From: Nothophaeocryptopus gaeumannii | Taxonomy: Eukaryota > Ascomycota > Dothideomycetes > Mycosphaerellales > Mycosphaerellaceae | DNA length: 64,000 nt | Reading direction: 5' to 3' | NCBI GenBank assembly: GCA_031771865.1 | Contig: JASISA010000022.1 | Location: 1,178,001-1,242,000, forward strand | Shown: piece after piece, positions 43,515 through 53,804 of the stretch | Layout: each line of letters begins with the position of its first letter | How positions within the stretch are numbered: the first letter of the stretch is position 1 | Notes under the pieces: model-generated | Told to the model about the DNA's origin: nothing | The model's input: the letters and a program-made list of their open reading frames with translations, nothing else | Database searches by the model: none | Program-made: the position numbers and the translations under genes

Positions 43515-44683
43515 GGTGGTGTTGTGTCTTGAGGAGTTGGATGTGGTGAAGTGCAGCTGGCTGTGCTTGGTTGTTGTCAGTGTTCAGACGTTGTATGATT
43601 GTGGTTGTCAATGGTTGTTTCAGAACTCGAGCATTGAACGCGTTTTATGCGCAGGTGAGGTTTCGTAGGTGGCAGGTGCGCACGGATGAACCCGCGCCTG
43701 CCCGTGCGTTTGCGTTTGCAACTGAAGTGAGGGAAGAGCGAGGGGACGAAGTGACCAGTGAGTGACCACAGCAGCGCCCGTATGCTAGTCGAGCCAGGTC
43801 AGATGCACAACGTCACTCCAGTGCCATTGCGACACTTCAGTTCATCGCAATCAGCTTGATCGCACCAAGTCTGGGAAAGCCTCAAGGTGTGTAGCGATCT
43901 TCTTGTGCATTCAATTGCGAGGCTCAGCACATTTCCAATCCGTGACACAAGCAGCTCAACAATCATGCTCTACCTCAGCACGAAAATATCCTACGCAAGC
44001 CATCTCCTGTACAGAGGACAGGTATCGCTCACTGAGCGCTGTACGTGTGTCGTAATCCTGCCCATGTTCATTCTTGTGCCGTATTTTGATGAGCCAAGGT
44101 CCGCAGTATCTCGTGTGCTAATCCTTCGTTTCTTTGCCCAATGTCGGCGCCGCCCTCACTCTTACTCAGGAAGAGCCCATTTCACCAGTGTGTCTCTTCC
44201 AACGCCGAGACTCCTGTCCAAGAGGAAGCACGGAATTTACTCGCACGGAGGTCTTTCTCTTGTGGATTGCGGTCTAATGAACTGTGAATCGGGGAAATCG
44301 GAGTAAATGCGGTCGCAAGCTAAGAACGTCATTCGGGCCCTCGTCGGCGCGCAGTGGCATTAATTCCTGGAGTCGCATCAGCAAGCCTAGCTTCTCAGCT
44401 ACAAACTGAGTTTGATCGCAAGAAAAGAAATGTTGAAACAGTAATGAGGTGAGAGAAGAGCTGATACTGGGGTCGTCAAGGACCCAACCCCCCTAATGCA
44501 AGTATAACAACAGCGGAGCCGTCAGAGCCCGCTGTTACCCATAACCCATTGATGCACGCCGTCGCAAAAATCAGAATAGGGATCTAAGGTCGATGTATAG
44601 AGTATTGGTACAGGTCGGAATTGTGTGTGTTTGGGTGTGTGTGGATGCCGGTTTACCACGTCTCGTAACTGTGTGCCGTATCT
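43515..44683. other. Intergenic between Stc1-domain and cytochrome c genes
   Basis: Promoter side of the Stc1-domain gene and 3' side of cytochrome c. No domain-bearing reading frame is seen. Confidence 0.4.
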
Positions 44684-45394
44684 TTACTTCGTCTCCTCCC
44701 GGAGGAAGGTGATCAAGTCGTTCCTGTCCTTGCCCTTCTTGAGACCACCGAATGCCATCTTGGTTCCCGGAATGTACTTCTTTGGGTTCTCGAGGTACTC
44801 GAACTGTTTTGCTCGTTAGCCCTACGCCGCCCAGTGCCCCTGACCCACAGGTTCCACCTACCAGTGTATCCTCTTTCCAGTGAATGCCCTTTTGCTTGTT
44901 CGCGTCGGAGTATGAGAAGCCCTCGACCTGACCCGTTTGACGTCCGAAAAGACCGTGGAGGTTAGGACCAATCTTGTTGCCCTCGCCTTCCTTCAAAGTA
45001 TGACATTGCGCGCATCGTGTCTGTGCTGCCGTTAGCCTCCGGCCGGGTTCACTCAGTCGAGCAGGGATCCTCCAGCGCGAGAGCTTTTCGCCGGCGGAAA
45101 TCCGTTGAGCGTACCTTGAAGAGGTTGGCACCCTTCTTGCTGTCACCTGCAATTGCGCTGTCAGTAATGCTCCTCGTAAGACTTGTTGCGCGGGCGAAGA
45201 AGGGATGCGGTGGCGGCTGAAAAGCTGTCTCCGGAAGGGCTTCAGGCGTCGCGCAATGCCTTTCAGGTATGCGCGCGGCACCTGAGAGCATCCCAAGGGG
45301 TCGCGATGGAAGCCCGCCACCAGAGACGAGGCCAGAAGCCGGCGTCCATTGAGGAAGAAGAAGACCTACCGTCCGAGAAGCTGTCCTTGCCCAT
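44684..45394 (-). CDS. CYC1: Cytochrome c
   Basis: Four minus-strand exons, 45394-45370, 45146-45115, 45020-44862 and 44803-44684, encode 111 residues, the usual fungal length. Introns are 223, 94 and 58 nt. The first exon supplies MGKDSFSDG, the second DSKKGANLFK, the third the haem site and the fourth the C-terminus. The haem-attachment motif CAQCH is intact, His of that motif and the Met in GTKMAFGG are the axial ligands, and NKIGPNLHGLFGRQTGQVEG is highly conserved. The protein carries electrons from complex III to cytochrome oxidase in the mitochondrial intermembrane space and needs no cleavable presequence. Intron 1 is large compared with its neighbours, and the exons are too short to appear as long reading frames. 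Confidence 0.97.
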
Positions 45395-45999
45395 TGTATC
45401 TGATGTATTATGTGTCTTGGTGACGGAGTCGGATAGAGATGTGGATGCGAAGTGTGTGGCAGAGGTTTGGTCAAGCGTGATGAAGTTAGTCGGGAAGAGA
45501 AGAAGAAAGAGTAGGGTGCTAAAAAAGTGTTGTCCTGTCGGCCGGCTTGTGAGGAAAGTGGATCCGCGCACATCAAACAGCCAATCAGACAAAGGCTTGT
45601 ACTCAGCAAGTCCTCGTTCGGCATCGGAATGAGTCGGAGGAGTGCCACAGCCCGAGCCTCATGGCGTCTACGATTTCACGATTGCCACCAAGCTTGTCTC
45701 TTTCCATCTATCAACTTCCATTCTCACCTCAGGCATTATCTGTGCTCTTTTCACTCGACATGCGAAATCCGAGCATCAGAACTCGATGACCTCAAGAGCT
45801 CACATAGCTTGCGCGAGCCGCAGATCTCAACCGTAAACTCAATCTGGGCTTCAGTAGCGAACACGCGGAGGTGACGTATCGAGCTAGGTCGCCTGCAGAC
45901 ATGCCGAGCAGACTTCTCTCACTTAGCCGCTGTTTCCTCAATATGTCCGGGGAGGGAAGCCTCAGGTCTGGAAAGGCAGTCGCCGCTGCGGGATAGAGT
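45395..45999. other. Divergent promoter region of cytochrome c and SDR genes
   Basis: About 600 bases separate the two start codons, which point away from each other. CT-rich stretches precede the cytochrome c start on the minus strand. Confidence 0.4.
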
Positions 46000-47059
46000 A
46001 TGTCTGGACTCGATCAAGATTCGAAGACCTGGGCCATCGTAGGCGCGTCGCGTGGCATCGGTCACGAGTTCGTCAAGCAGTTGCTCGACAGAGAGAACAG
46101 TGTGATTGCAACTGTCCGGAAGTCAAAGGCTGGCACTGCAGATGCTGCCTCCTTATGGCCGGCTACTGGCGGACGATGTCACGTTTACGACTGTGATATG
46201 CTCCATGAGCCGAGTATAGCTGTGTGCATCGCTCCCAATGCCTGGATGCGTTTGGACAGACTGACTGAAGATGCTCGCAGGCATTTGCCAGTGGTCTCAC
46301 AGGGGATGGCATCGAGCGAATTGACTATCTGGTGTTGAACGCTGGGGTTTTGAAGTATCCCAATGTCAGTCTCTGTATTTCAATCTCGGCCAACAATAAC
46401 TGATTCGCTGCAGAGGGCAACTGAGATGTCAGTGATAAGGCTTTCCTATTCTGTTCGACAGCAGGCCTGTCGCATTCCATGAAGGGCCCAGCATTCTAGT
46501 CATGATGAATGCTGCAATGCCATGACCAAAACAGGCACATGGCTTACCAAAGCCTTATACTGACACGGCAGCTGCAGCACCTACTCAGACTTCGCCCACC
46601 ACCTCCACACAAACACAATTGGCCCCATAATCTGCGCCCAGCGCCTCCTCTCCTCAGGGATATCAGTCGGCACAGTCGTTTTCATATCGTCCGACTTCGG
46701 CTCAGCGCAAGCCTTCCGTCCAGAAGAAGATGGCTTCGCGGCATATGCAGCTTCCAAAGCAGCCCTGAACCAGATGCTTCGGCATATGTCTGCCGAGCTG
46801 AAGCGAAAGGAGAGTGAGACGATACTGCTGGCTTTACATCCCGGTGAGGTTGCAACTGATATGGCGAATATCAATCTTGGATGGGAGGTCGAGGGAAAGA
46901 TGAGCGCGGAGGAGAGCGTGCAGGCTTGTATACAGGTTATTGAGAGTAAAGGGGTTGGTGATAGTGGAACGTTCTGGACTTGGGAGAACAAGGTATGTTT
47001 GAAGAATGTTGTATGTTTAGCTTATGCTGATGTTACGATCAAAGCCATACCCATGGTGA
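46000..47059 (+). CDS. Short-chain dehydrogenase/reductase
   Basis: Five exons: 46000-46221, 46281-46364, 46414-46427, 46578-46992 and 47045-47059, for 249 residues. Introns are 59, 49, 150 and 52 nt. Exon 3 is only 14 nt and exon 5 only 15 nt (PYPW plus stop). The joins give WAIVGASRGIGHEFVKQLL (TGxxxGIG-type NAD(P) site), DYLVLNAGVLKYPN (NAG motif), RATEITYSDFAHHLHTNTIG and the catalytic segment VVFISSDFGSAQAF then AAYAASKAALNQM with Ser, Tyr and Lys in place. The LHPGEVATDMANI stretch is typical of classical SDRs related to fungal C-factor-like oxidoreductases. It should be an active reductase, but the substrate is unknown. There is no signal peptide, so it is probably cytosolic. Confidence 0.9.
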
Positions 47060-47363
47060 ATTTACAACACGATTATATATTGTGACCATATGTCCATTGT
47101 CATCCCAAGTCTATAGTCAAAGTTCATCTACTGCCGTAGACCTCAGCGCTCACGGCTTTCTCCAAATGCGCCTGTCCTCTGCCATGCCATTGTCGAATTC
47201 TTTTTCTTTCCCCCACAGATGGCATTCCTTCAACTGGAAATGCCTGTTGGTAGGCCCCAATGTCTCGAGGCGACAGCCTTTGGCACGGCTGCCTGCTCGG
47301 ACTTCCTTCTTCAATAGCTAGACGTACTTGATGCGTAGTGGTCGCAAACAGGGCTTTGCGTGC
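47060..47363. other. Short convergent intergenic region
   Basis: Contains the 3' ends of the SDR (plus) and glycosyltransferase B (minus). Nothing else is seen. Confidence 0.4.
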
Positions 47364-48872
47364 TCAAGGTACAGACCAAGTCGTGTGGCTACAGTGATCT
47401 AAATCCTGCGCCCATTTGTCGATTCGTTCGATCATCCATCCGGACTGCATACCGGTACTCGATTGACCCATACGTACTTCGTCACCCGTGAAGCAGCCTT
47501 GCAGGCCGACCGCGTACTGCAAGCATGTCGAATTTCCTTCGCAGCGAGTTCGACACTGCTCAAGTGTTGGATTGTTCATGTCCTCGTGGTACACTTCCGG
47601 TGTGTTGTCCCAATTGATTCGCTCTTTCGTTAGGTTCGGGTAGACGTAGTGCTTGAACATGTCGCGGTGATGTAGCACAGGGTCATCGCTGTGCTCCCAG
47701 AATGATGCCAGAATTGAGTCGTCCTTGGAAGTGCTCTGTTGTTTGGCGGTAATCCAGCTCTGCTCGAATTGGAACAGACTCTGCTTTTCATCGGGCGTGA
47801 GATGGTGATACGAGAGGGCAGGTAGGCACCACAACTTCCGATCTTCACCCTTATCTTCCTCCCATTTCATTAGAGCCGGATTGCCTCCTTGGAACATGGG
47901 CCAGGTCCAAGTCAGATCGACTCCAGAGTCGTGGAGCGCTCTACCAAGAACGCAATCGCCGGCCCAGTGGTTGGCCGTGAAGTCGTGCCATTCTGTTGTC
48001 TTGCTCCTGTAGCTCTCGGCTGCCTTCAAAATCGCCGGTTTCGAGAGGACGAAAGCAGAGCCGCCATGCGCGAACAGATCATCTCCGATCATAACTTCGC
48101 TGCCGAAATAGAGTGGTTCGTTAGGATTGAGCTTCGGTAGCCATTGCAAGAGGTTGCTCCAGACCACATAGGTGTCTGGTTCGACAAAGACAAACCACTT
48201 GTTGTCAGGGTAAAGATGCAGTGTCGAGTTCACCATGGGCAGGAACTTCCACTTGTCGAGCCTCCATCCAGCATTGTCGTTTTTGCCAACAGGACCACTC
48301 TCATAGCTGATTCCTCCAGACAGCTCTGAATCATCCAAGCCTTTCCTACCGACTTGGAGGACGTGCTGATAATGTTGAAAGTCAGCATTCTGAGTCTTGA
48401 TGTCCTCGTCGATATTGGCAAGGACATCGTGAACCTTGTAGCCTCGGAATTCTTCTTCGTAGTCCGAGAATATCACCAGGTTCGGATAGCATTTGAAGGT
48501 TGTGTCTAGTTGAACGGGCAGTTTGTCCTTGATTTCGGTGGCTCCCGTGCGCATAATAACAAGAACATCCTCGCCACCTTCCAGCGACTGACATGGCAAG
48601 CTTCCGGAGCTTTGCGCTTTGTCCGCATACTGTTCCTGAGAGAATGTTGTGGGTGCATGATCGCTCGCGTGGTCGTTGATAACGTGGCCGCTCGCGCCAC
48701 TCTCATCGCCGGCGCCGTGCGCTTGAGTGTATTCTGACTGCTGCTGTGGTAGCCTCCATGTCGGTAATGATGGGAATGAATCCAGTAGATGTAGGCCGAG
48801 TAGAAGGATGAATGTCAGCCCAATAAAAATCGCAGCTTTGCCACTCCGCGTGAGTTGTGACATGAGGAGCAT
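47364..48872 (-). CDS. GT31-like glycosyltransferase with PAN/Apple-like module (paralogue B)
   Basis: A single minus-strand exon of 502 codons from ATG 48872 (upstream codons to 48950 start only at TTG). It has the same layout as the gene at 22698-24191: basic N-terminus, signal anchor (AAIFIGLTFILLLGLHLLDS), Ser/Asp-rich stem, then LVIMRTGATEIKDKLPVQL, FSDYEEEF, GWRLDKWKFLPMVNSTL, FVEPDTYVVW (E-x-D motif), AHGGSAFVLS, NHWAGDCVLGRAL and SYHHLTPDE. The C-terminus carries CRTRCEGNSTCLQYAVGLQGCF, the PAN/Apple-like cysteine pattern, and ends in a Trp/Cys-rich tail. It is intronless where paralogue A has one intron before the PAN module. A Golgi lumenal role in protein or wall glycan synthesis is inferred. 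Confidence 0.88.
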   Translation of the reverse strand: MLLMSQLTRSGKAAIFIGLTFILLLGLHLLDSFPSLPTWRLPQQQSEYTQAHGAGDESGASGHVINDHASDHAPTTFSQEQYADKAQSSGSLPCQSLEGGEDVLVIMRTGATEIKDKLPVQLDTTFKCYPNLVIFSDYEEEFRGYKVHDVLANIDEDIKTQNADFQHYQHVLQVGRKGLDDSELSGGISYESGPVGKNDNAGWRLDKWKFLPMVNSTLHLYPDNKWFVFVEPDTYVVWSNLLQWLPKLNPNEPLYFGSEVMIGDDLFAHGGSAFVLSKPAILKAAESYRSKTTEWHDFTANHWAGDCVLGRALHDSGVDLTWTWPMFQGGNPALMKWEEDKGEDRKLWCLPALSYHHLTPDEKQSLFQFEQSWITAKQQSTSKDDSILASFWEHSDDPVLHHRDMFKHYVYPNLTKERINWDNTPEVYHEDMNNPTLEQCRTRCEGNSTCLQYAVGLQGCFTGDEVRMGQSSTGMQSGWMIERIDKWAQDLDHCSHTTWSVP

Positions 48873-49891
48873 GGCTCGCAGGTCTGAAGAAGTCTTTCTT
48901 GGCCCAACGCCGAGACCTGCATGAGAAGAATTCGCAGTCGTGCAAGACAAAGAATCGAGTTCGCCGGATTACTCGAAAGATGTTGCGCCTCTGCCACTGC
49001 AGCTACAGCCGCCAGATGTTCATGTCATGTCTGTTTCAGGGGTGTGAATCAGGTGGTGAGGCGCTCAACGACATGCAGTGCCGGTCACAGGATTTCAAGA
49101 TCAGCCAAGCGCCCGCCTGTCAAGGAAGGGAGCTTTTGTTCCTAGCCCGGTTGATCCACCCACAGCTCGTAATTGAACGCGCACCATTGTCTCTGTTCCC
49201 TCCTTCAAATAGAGGCGAAATTGGAACCACCTCGAATCAACATCTTCGACCCTACCCTGGGAAGGAGAAGGAGCGTATCGGCATCAGGAATCACCCGTGA
49301 TGGCCTGAGCACATTTCCCGATACGACAATGGATGCTCAACAACATTGATGAAGGAATTGCGCGATCACATGGACTGTGCCACGAAGCAGAAGCACGCGC
49401 AGAGTACGGGGAACTAGTTGGAAATCTTTGTGTGCTTTTCGAGCAGGTAGCCTGTGCCACGCTTTCATGAACCGGTATCACTTCAACATTGCTCGCGACT
49501 ACATATCATAATCATGAATCTACAAAACCCTTCAAGGCAAGACAAACAGGTACTGTCCTCCAATCAATCATCACGAGCTCATTTGCAGATCCTTCAACAA
49601 CGATCTTGCACATTCTGATCTTTCCTCCTCCTATTTGTCCATTGCGGCTTCTCTCTCTCTCATTCACCTCTTCGCGTCGCACGCACACCCTTGGCGTTCA
49701 TTTTCCTCCCGACAGCACAATCATGTGTATCATCCTCCAAGCCGCGGCGCTTGTGTTCGCGATGGTATACGTTCCCGGGAAGTGTGCGGTGCTGCATTTT
49801 GCATCCAATGCATCGGTAGCCTGCAACTCTCAGACAGCCACATATGGTTTGTGATCATAACCAAAAGGTCTCAAGACTTTCTGCTCTCTCT
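48873..49891. other. Intergenic with a candidate small gene
   Basis: Promoter of glycosyltransferase B and 3' region of the PAF-acetylhydrolase gene. A CT-rich leader-like stretch at 49610-49720 precedes the small ORF listed next. Confidence 0.4.
49723..49854 (+). CDS. Candidate small secreted protein (43 aa)
   Basis: ATG 49723 opens 43 codons starting MCIILQAAALVFAMV, a plausible signal peptide, followed by a short Cys-, Ala- and Ser-containing chain. The 110 bases upstream are CT-rich and end in GACAGCACAATC, as fungal leaders often do. No homology is recognised, and a longer spliced version is possible. Chance cannot be excluded. Confidence 0.25.
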   Translation: MCIILQAAALVFAMVYVPGKCAVLHFASNASVACNSQTATYGL

Positions 49892-51397
49892 TCATTCGCC
49901 GTCATTATCAGGATCGTCAACACCGCAATAGCCTGGGGCGGGGCACCAAGTAACAGGAGACATATGCATCTGCCAGTACTTCGCTACTTTCGGGTTCATC
50001 GCCTTGGCATTGGGGTCATCATATTCCTCGTGAGTGACCATTTCCCTCAAGATAGATTTCCGGTGGCCAGTCTCCAAGTAGTACAGAAACTGCATGGTGA
50101 TCTTGATATATTGCATGACGCCTTCTTTGGCACTGATTGTGGAGCCAGTGGTCCAAGAGAGTAAGAAAGGTTCGATGAGGGGCGCATCTGTGACACTCGG
50201 ATGTGTGGTACCCTTTGCCGTCGCGAACCAGGCATACTTGTGCTTCTCGTCTATGATCTTGCGGACAAGGTCCTTGACGACATTGAAGTGAGGTCGGCCA
50301 TTGAAAATCGTGTGCTTTGCAGACCATGATTGTGAATGGACTATCAGTGTAGGAACATTGATATCGTCGTTGAGCGGCCCACTCTGTTTGCCCGGATCGA
50401 GAATGATTGCACCCGCGAATGGTAGTTCGTGCGATGGCCCCTCGCGCAATGTTTGAAGAGCAAGTGTTGCACCATACGAGTGTCCGGCCACGAGAATGCG
50501 ATCCATCATCAGTCGCCCTCTCCACTCTGCCAAATCATGACCCTCTTCACGAGGATTTGTCTCATGTAGCCATTTGCCCATGCCATCATTTATATCTCGA
50601 AGCACTCGCACCGTCTCTTTGACTTCAGCCTCTCTCATGGCTAGCTGAGCTGTCTTCAAATCTGCGGTCTCGGGACGGGGATGTAGCGAATCTTCACTGA
50701 TGTGGAACAGCGGTCGCGCTTCCTTCTCGTTCATGATCACAGTGCCCGGACCAGACCCATCTCGATGTTCAATCGCGGCGACAATGTAGCCTCGTGAGGC
50801 GAGCTCGGCGCAGTATTGAGTGTAGCTGGTTCTACTAGAGGCCATGCCATGGGAGAAAACTATCATGGGGAATGTGGGCAGGCCATAGTCGTCCGCCGTG
50901 TTGTGCTCGCGTTCGATGTCGTCGTACGTCTTGACAGTGCCGTGCAATGGTACATCAACCGCCGCCGGTATTGTGGTTGATCCAGCAAGACTCCAGAGCG
51001 CGAACGTGAAGACATTGTTGGTCAGGAAGTTGTTGATCTTTGCGAACCGCGCATAGCCCTCTCCGTGTAGCGCGATGGGCTTCGGGACCCATGGGTGTGG
51101 TGGTGCGCGTGGGGGTGCGCCTTTCACGGCAGGATAGTATAGCGAGAACAGCACGGTTTCGAGTTCGAATGCAGGCTTGCCCGTTTCCTTGAAGACCAGG
51201 TCGCTGACTTTTCGTCTTTCGCATGGGACCTCCAGATCAATTGTTCCAACCTCGTACTGGCCAGAGTACGCCGGGAGGTTACTGCTGAGGAAAGGCATCC
51301 CTAAGAGCGTGCAGAAGCTCACGTAGAGCACGACGATGGAGTACAGGCAGTATTTGAGGCTCCAACGCGGCCGAATGGCGAAGGAGAGCCGTAACAT
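49892..51397 (-). CDS. Platelet-activating factor acetylhydrolase-like lipase
   Basis: One minus-strand exon of 501 residues from ATG 51397. The N-terminus has a hydrophobic segment (WSLKYCLYSIVVLYVSFCTL), so it is probably a type II membrane anchor. The alpha/beta-hydrolase core follows: FPMIVFSHGMASSRTSY, IVAAIEHRDGSG, nucleophile elbow VAGHSYGATLAL with Ser307, AIILDPGKQ with a candidate catalytic Asp334, and TTHPSVTD with the candidate His. The combination matches the PAF-acetylhydrolase isoform II family, which removes short sn-2 acyl chains from phospholipids. The Arg/Lys-rich HRDGSGPGTV loop after the second strand is also typical. Length is normal for fungal members. No frame break. 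Confidence 0.9.
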   Translation of the reverse strand: MLRLSFAIRPRWSLKYCLYSIVVLYVSFCTLLGMPFLSSNLPAYSGQYEVGTIDLEVPCERRKVSDLVFKETGKPAFELETVLFSLYYPAVKGAPPRAPPHPWVPKPIALHGEGYARFAKINNFLTNNVFTFALWSLAGSTTIPAAVDVPLHGTVKTYDDIEREHNTADDYGLPTFPMIVFSHGMASSRTSYTQYCAELASRGYIVAAIEHRDGSGPGTVIMNEKEARPLFHISEDSLHPRPETADLKTAQLAMREAEVKETVRVLRDINDGMGKWLHETNPREEGHDLAEWRGRLMMDRILVAGHSYGATLALQTLREGPSHELPFAGAIILDPGKQSGPLNDDINVPTLIVHSQSWSAKHTIFNGRPHFNVVKDLVRKIIDEKHKYAWFATAKGTTHPSVTDAPLIEPFLLSWTTGSTISAKEGVMQYIKITMQFLYYLETGHRKSILREMVTHEEYDDPNAKAMNPKVAKYWQMHMSPVTWCPAPGYCGVDDPDNDGE

Positions 51398-52370
51398 GTC
51401 GTCGTAAGATATCGATACATCCGGGATGATGTATGCGTGCGATAATGCAGATGGTCGGATGAAGGTTTAGTTGAGGCGCGTGTTGGCCTCTAGAACGGAG
51501 TTTAGTCGGGAAACTAGCGTTGCCTGCTTCACGGAGTGGCTTGGCTAGGTCCACCCTCCACTTCACACCCACATGCTCGGGACCCGCCTCCCCGGGCTGC
51601 TTCTTTCACAGCCCTGCGACTCGCGTTCAAGCCTTCCATGTCTAACGCACGAACCACGTCTCACCGCAAAACCGTTATTTCCGCTACATTTGCTGTATTA
51701 CCTACGGTTGTGTTGCGCCGTGTCTGAGAAGAAGGCTCTCCACCACTCACCATGAGCCATATTAAAACGCAGTGCTTCGGAATCATCGCTGTGGCTGTAC
51801 AAACTACGCAATGCCATAATCCAATGTCAGGGCCTTGCTACACGGTACATGGCATTCGGTACGAGCGGATCTCTCCCTATCATGACAAAGGTACGCAATG
51901 TTGTGCCACAATTTCAACCCATGCTCGTCATCACGCAGGCTCGCATTGAGAGGACAAAATACCCGATCCTTCCGCCAAGCAGATGGTGACGAATGCTGGT
52001 GAATGCTCGCCGCGGGAGCGAGCAACATATCCGGTGGGCTACGAATGCGAATCCGCTGCTTACCGCACCTTTTGGTCACTTAATGCGAGCAAGATGTTGC
52101 ACTGAGAACCAAGTCTCTCTACATCCTTGTTGACGGGTATTCTGTGGAACGGTGGTTTCACTTGGGCGACGTCCGTGCATCAGCTCGCTGATTGGTTCGT
52201 CCGGCTAGATCCGCCACTAGCGAAAGTCCTTTGCGGATTACCTACCTCGCCGACGGTGCGAAAGTCCTGGTGGAAGCACCGTTTCCGCATCCAACTCCAA
52301 ATCGATACCGACCCACGACGAGGATGCTTCTCCATCCAGTCTGACACCTCCATCCTTCTCACTCATCCAT
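51398..52370. other. Intergenic, no feature seen
   Basis: Lies between two minus-strand genes. It should contain the PAF-acetylhydrolase promoter and the 3' end of the next gene. Confidence 0.4.
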
Positions 52371-53564
52371 TCACGATAGTCCTCCAAAGTGTACTCCCCA
52401 CCTGAGAAAGGCATCCGCTCGCACCACGCCAGAAATCCCTCTTCGCATCGTAGCACACTTCGCCTTGAACTGTGCCTTCTGTGCGTTCTTCGCGAAGCCT
52501 GTGACACTCGTTGGATGATATGTGACCCAAGGCAGAGCTGCTTCGAAAACCCAGTCCACCGCGGTCTTCTGGCAAGCAACGTCCTGCCAGGCTGCGGAAT
52601 TCGCTCGAGAGGGAGTTTGCAGTTTGATGATGAGCTCTTTCAGCTTCAGATGGCGGAGCGCTTTGGCTGAACGTGGGACGTCCTCGCAATACTCTGGGAT
52701 GCGCTTGAAGCGGAACAATCTGAGGAATCGATGGTGGCTCAGGGCAAGTTCCAGGCGCGTGATGCGAGACCATAATGGAGAGCCGGCCAGAGTCTCATGA
52801 AGAATAGACGTCTTATGGATGCTGAAGAGCGCGTCTCGGGACAGGATGTAGCTGGCTTCGTAGTTGACTTGCCTGTTGAGTCGGAGCAGAGCTTGCTTGG
52901 GATTCTGCGCAAGGATCTCGCAACGCAGGCGAGCGGCGGAAGCCGTACTTTTGGTGGCCTTCGAAGGCAGGACGATTTTGTGACCCAAGACGAAGGAGTA
53001 GATGAGCTCTCGTATATCCCCCGGCAAGTCGAGCAAGCGGGACTTCTTCACATTCGCCACCCACCACCTCCACTGAGCCTCCCACTGCGAGTATTTGCAG
53101 CTGACCTGGTCGAAGCCTTCACCTCGATCGTCTTCTGCGCTAGCAGGAGGCGGCAGTTCTTCGAGAAATCTTGACACGTGATGCCATCGTCCGAGATAGA
53201 AGATCCGGGGCTTGAGACCGCTCTTGCTCAAGCGCACCTGGAAGTACTTCTCCCCGCCTCTGAAGAAGTCGAACTTGTACTGGTCATAACCTAGAAAATG
53301 AGCTTTGGGGCCAACGATGACATTGGCGCCCTCTGCAGCACTGATGTTGATCGTCAAGTCGAACCTCTCGAAACTGGAGATGCAGAAGGCATCCCTGGCG
53401 TCCTCCAAGTACTGAGTGATGGGATCGACGTCGATGAGTCTGCCCCAAGGATTGAGCCGTCTTTTGGCCAGTCTCTGGAGCCGTTCCGGAGGCATCTTGC
53501 CGTGACGAGATGGCGGTGTTGGCCCAGTATAGCCCTCTATGATCTGGACGTTGGCGTATGCCAT
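52371..53564 (-). CDS. Hypothetical protein with 2EXR/F-box-like motif
   Basis: A single minus-strand exon of 397 residues from ATG 53564. Residues around 175-200 (SRLLDLPGDIRELIYSFVLG) fit the LPxEIRxxIYxxxL pattern of 2EXR-type domains that are very numerous in Dothideomycetes and related to F-boxes. The following segments (ALLRLNRQVNYEASYILSRD, FSIHKTSILHET) also match the usual continuation of such proteins. The N-terminal 170 residues contain GPKAHFLGYDQYKFDFFRGG and a Trp-rich patch (QWEAQWRWWVANVKK) that I do not recognise. There are no membrane segments. The function is unknown. Confidence 0.75.
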   Translation of the reverse strand: MAYANVQIIEGYTGPTPPSRHGKMPPERLQRLAKRRLNPWGRLIDVDPITQYLEDARDAFCISSFERFDLTINISAAEGANVIVGPKAHFLGYDQYKFDFFRGGEKYFQVRLSKSGLKPRIFYLGRWHHVSRFLEELPPPASAEDDRGEGFDQVSCKYSQWEAQWRWWVANVKKSRLLDLPGDIRELIYSFVLGHKIVLPSKATKSTASAARLRCEILAQNPKQALLRLNRQVNYEASYILSRDALFSIHKTSILHETLAGSPLWSRITRLELALSHHRFLRLFRFKRIPEYCEDVPRSAKALRHLKLKELIIKLQTPSRANSAAWQDVACQKTAVDWVFEAALPWVTYHPTSVTGFAKNAQKAQFKAKCATMRRGISGVVRADAFLRWGVHFGGLS

Positions 53565-53804
53565 GCTGTATGTGGTGATGTCCTGATATGAATATCGTCT
53601 GTAGGAGCCAGTCTGTATGATGGCTGGAAGGATGATGTTGGTAGTGTCAAGATCCAGGGGTTCAGGTGAAGCTTTACATGTTTACTTGCGCGCTTCGAGC
53701 ACATGCTATCCTGCAATTCGATTTGAAGTGAGGATGCAGGGCCCTTGCGCGTAGGTGAGGAGATGCTTCGAACCTGAAAAGCTTGGAAGCGCGGAGGCAC
53801 AAAA

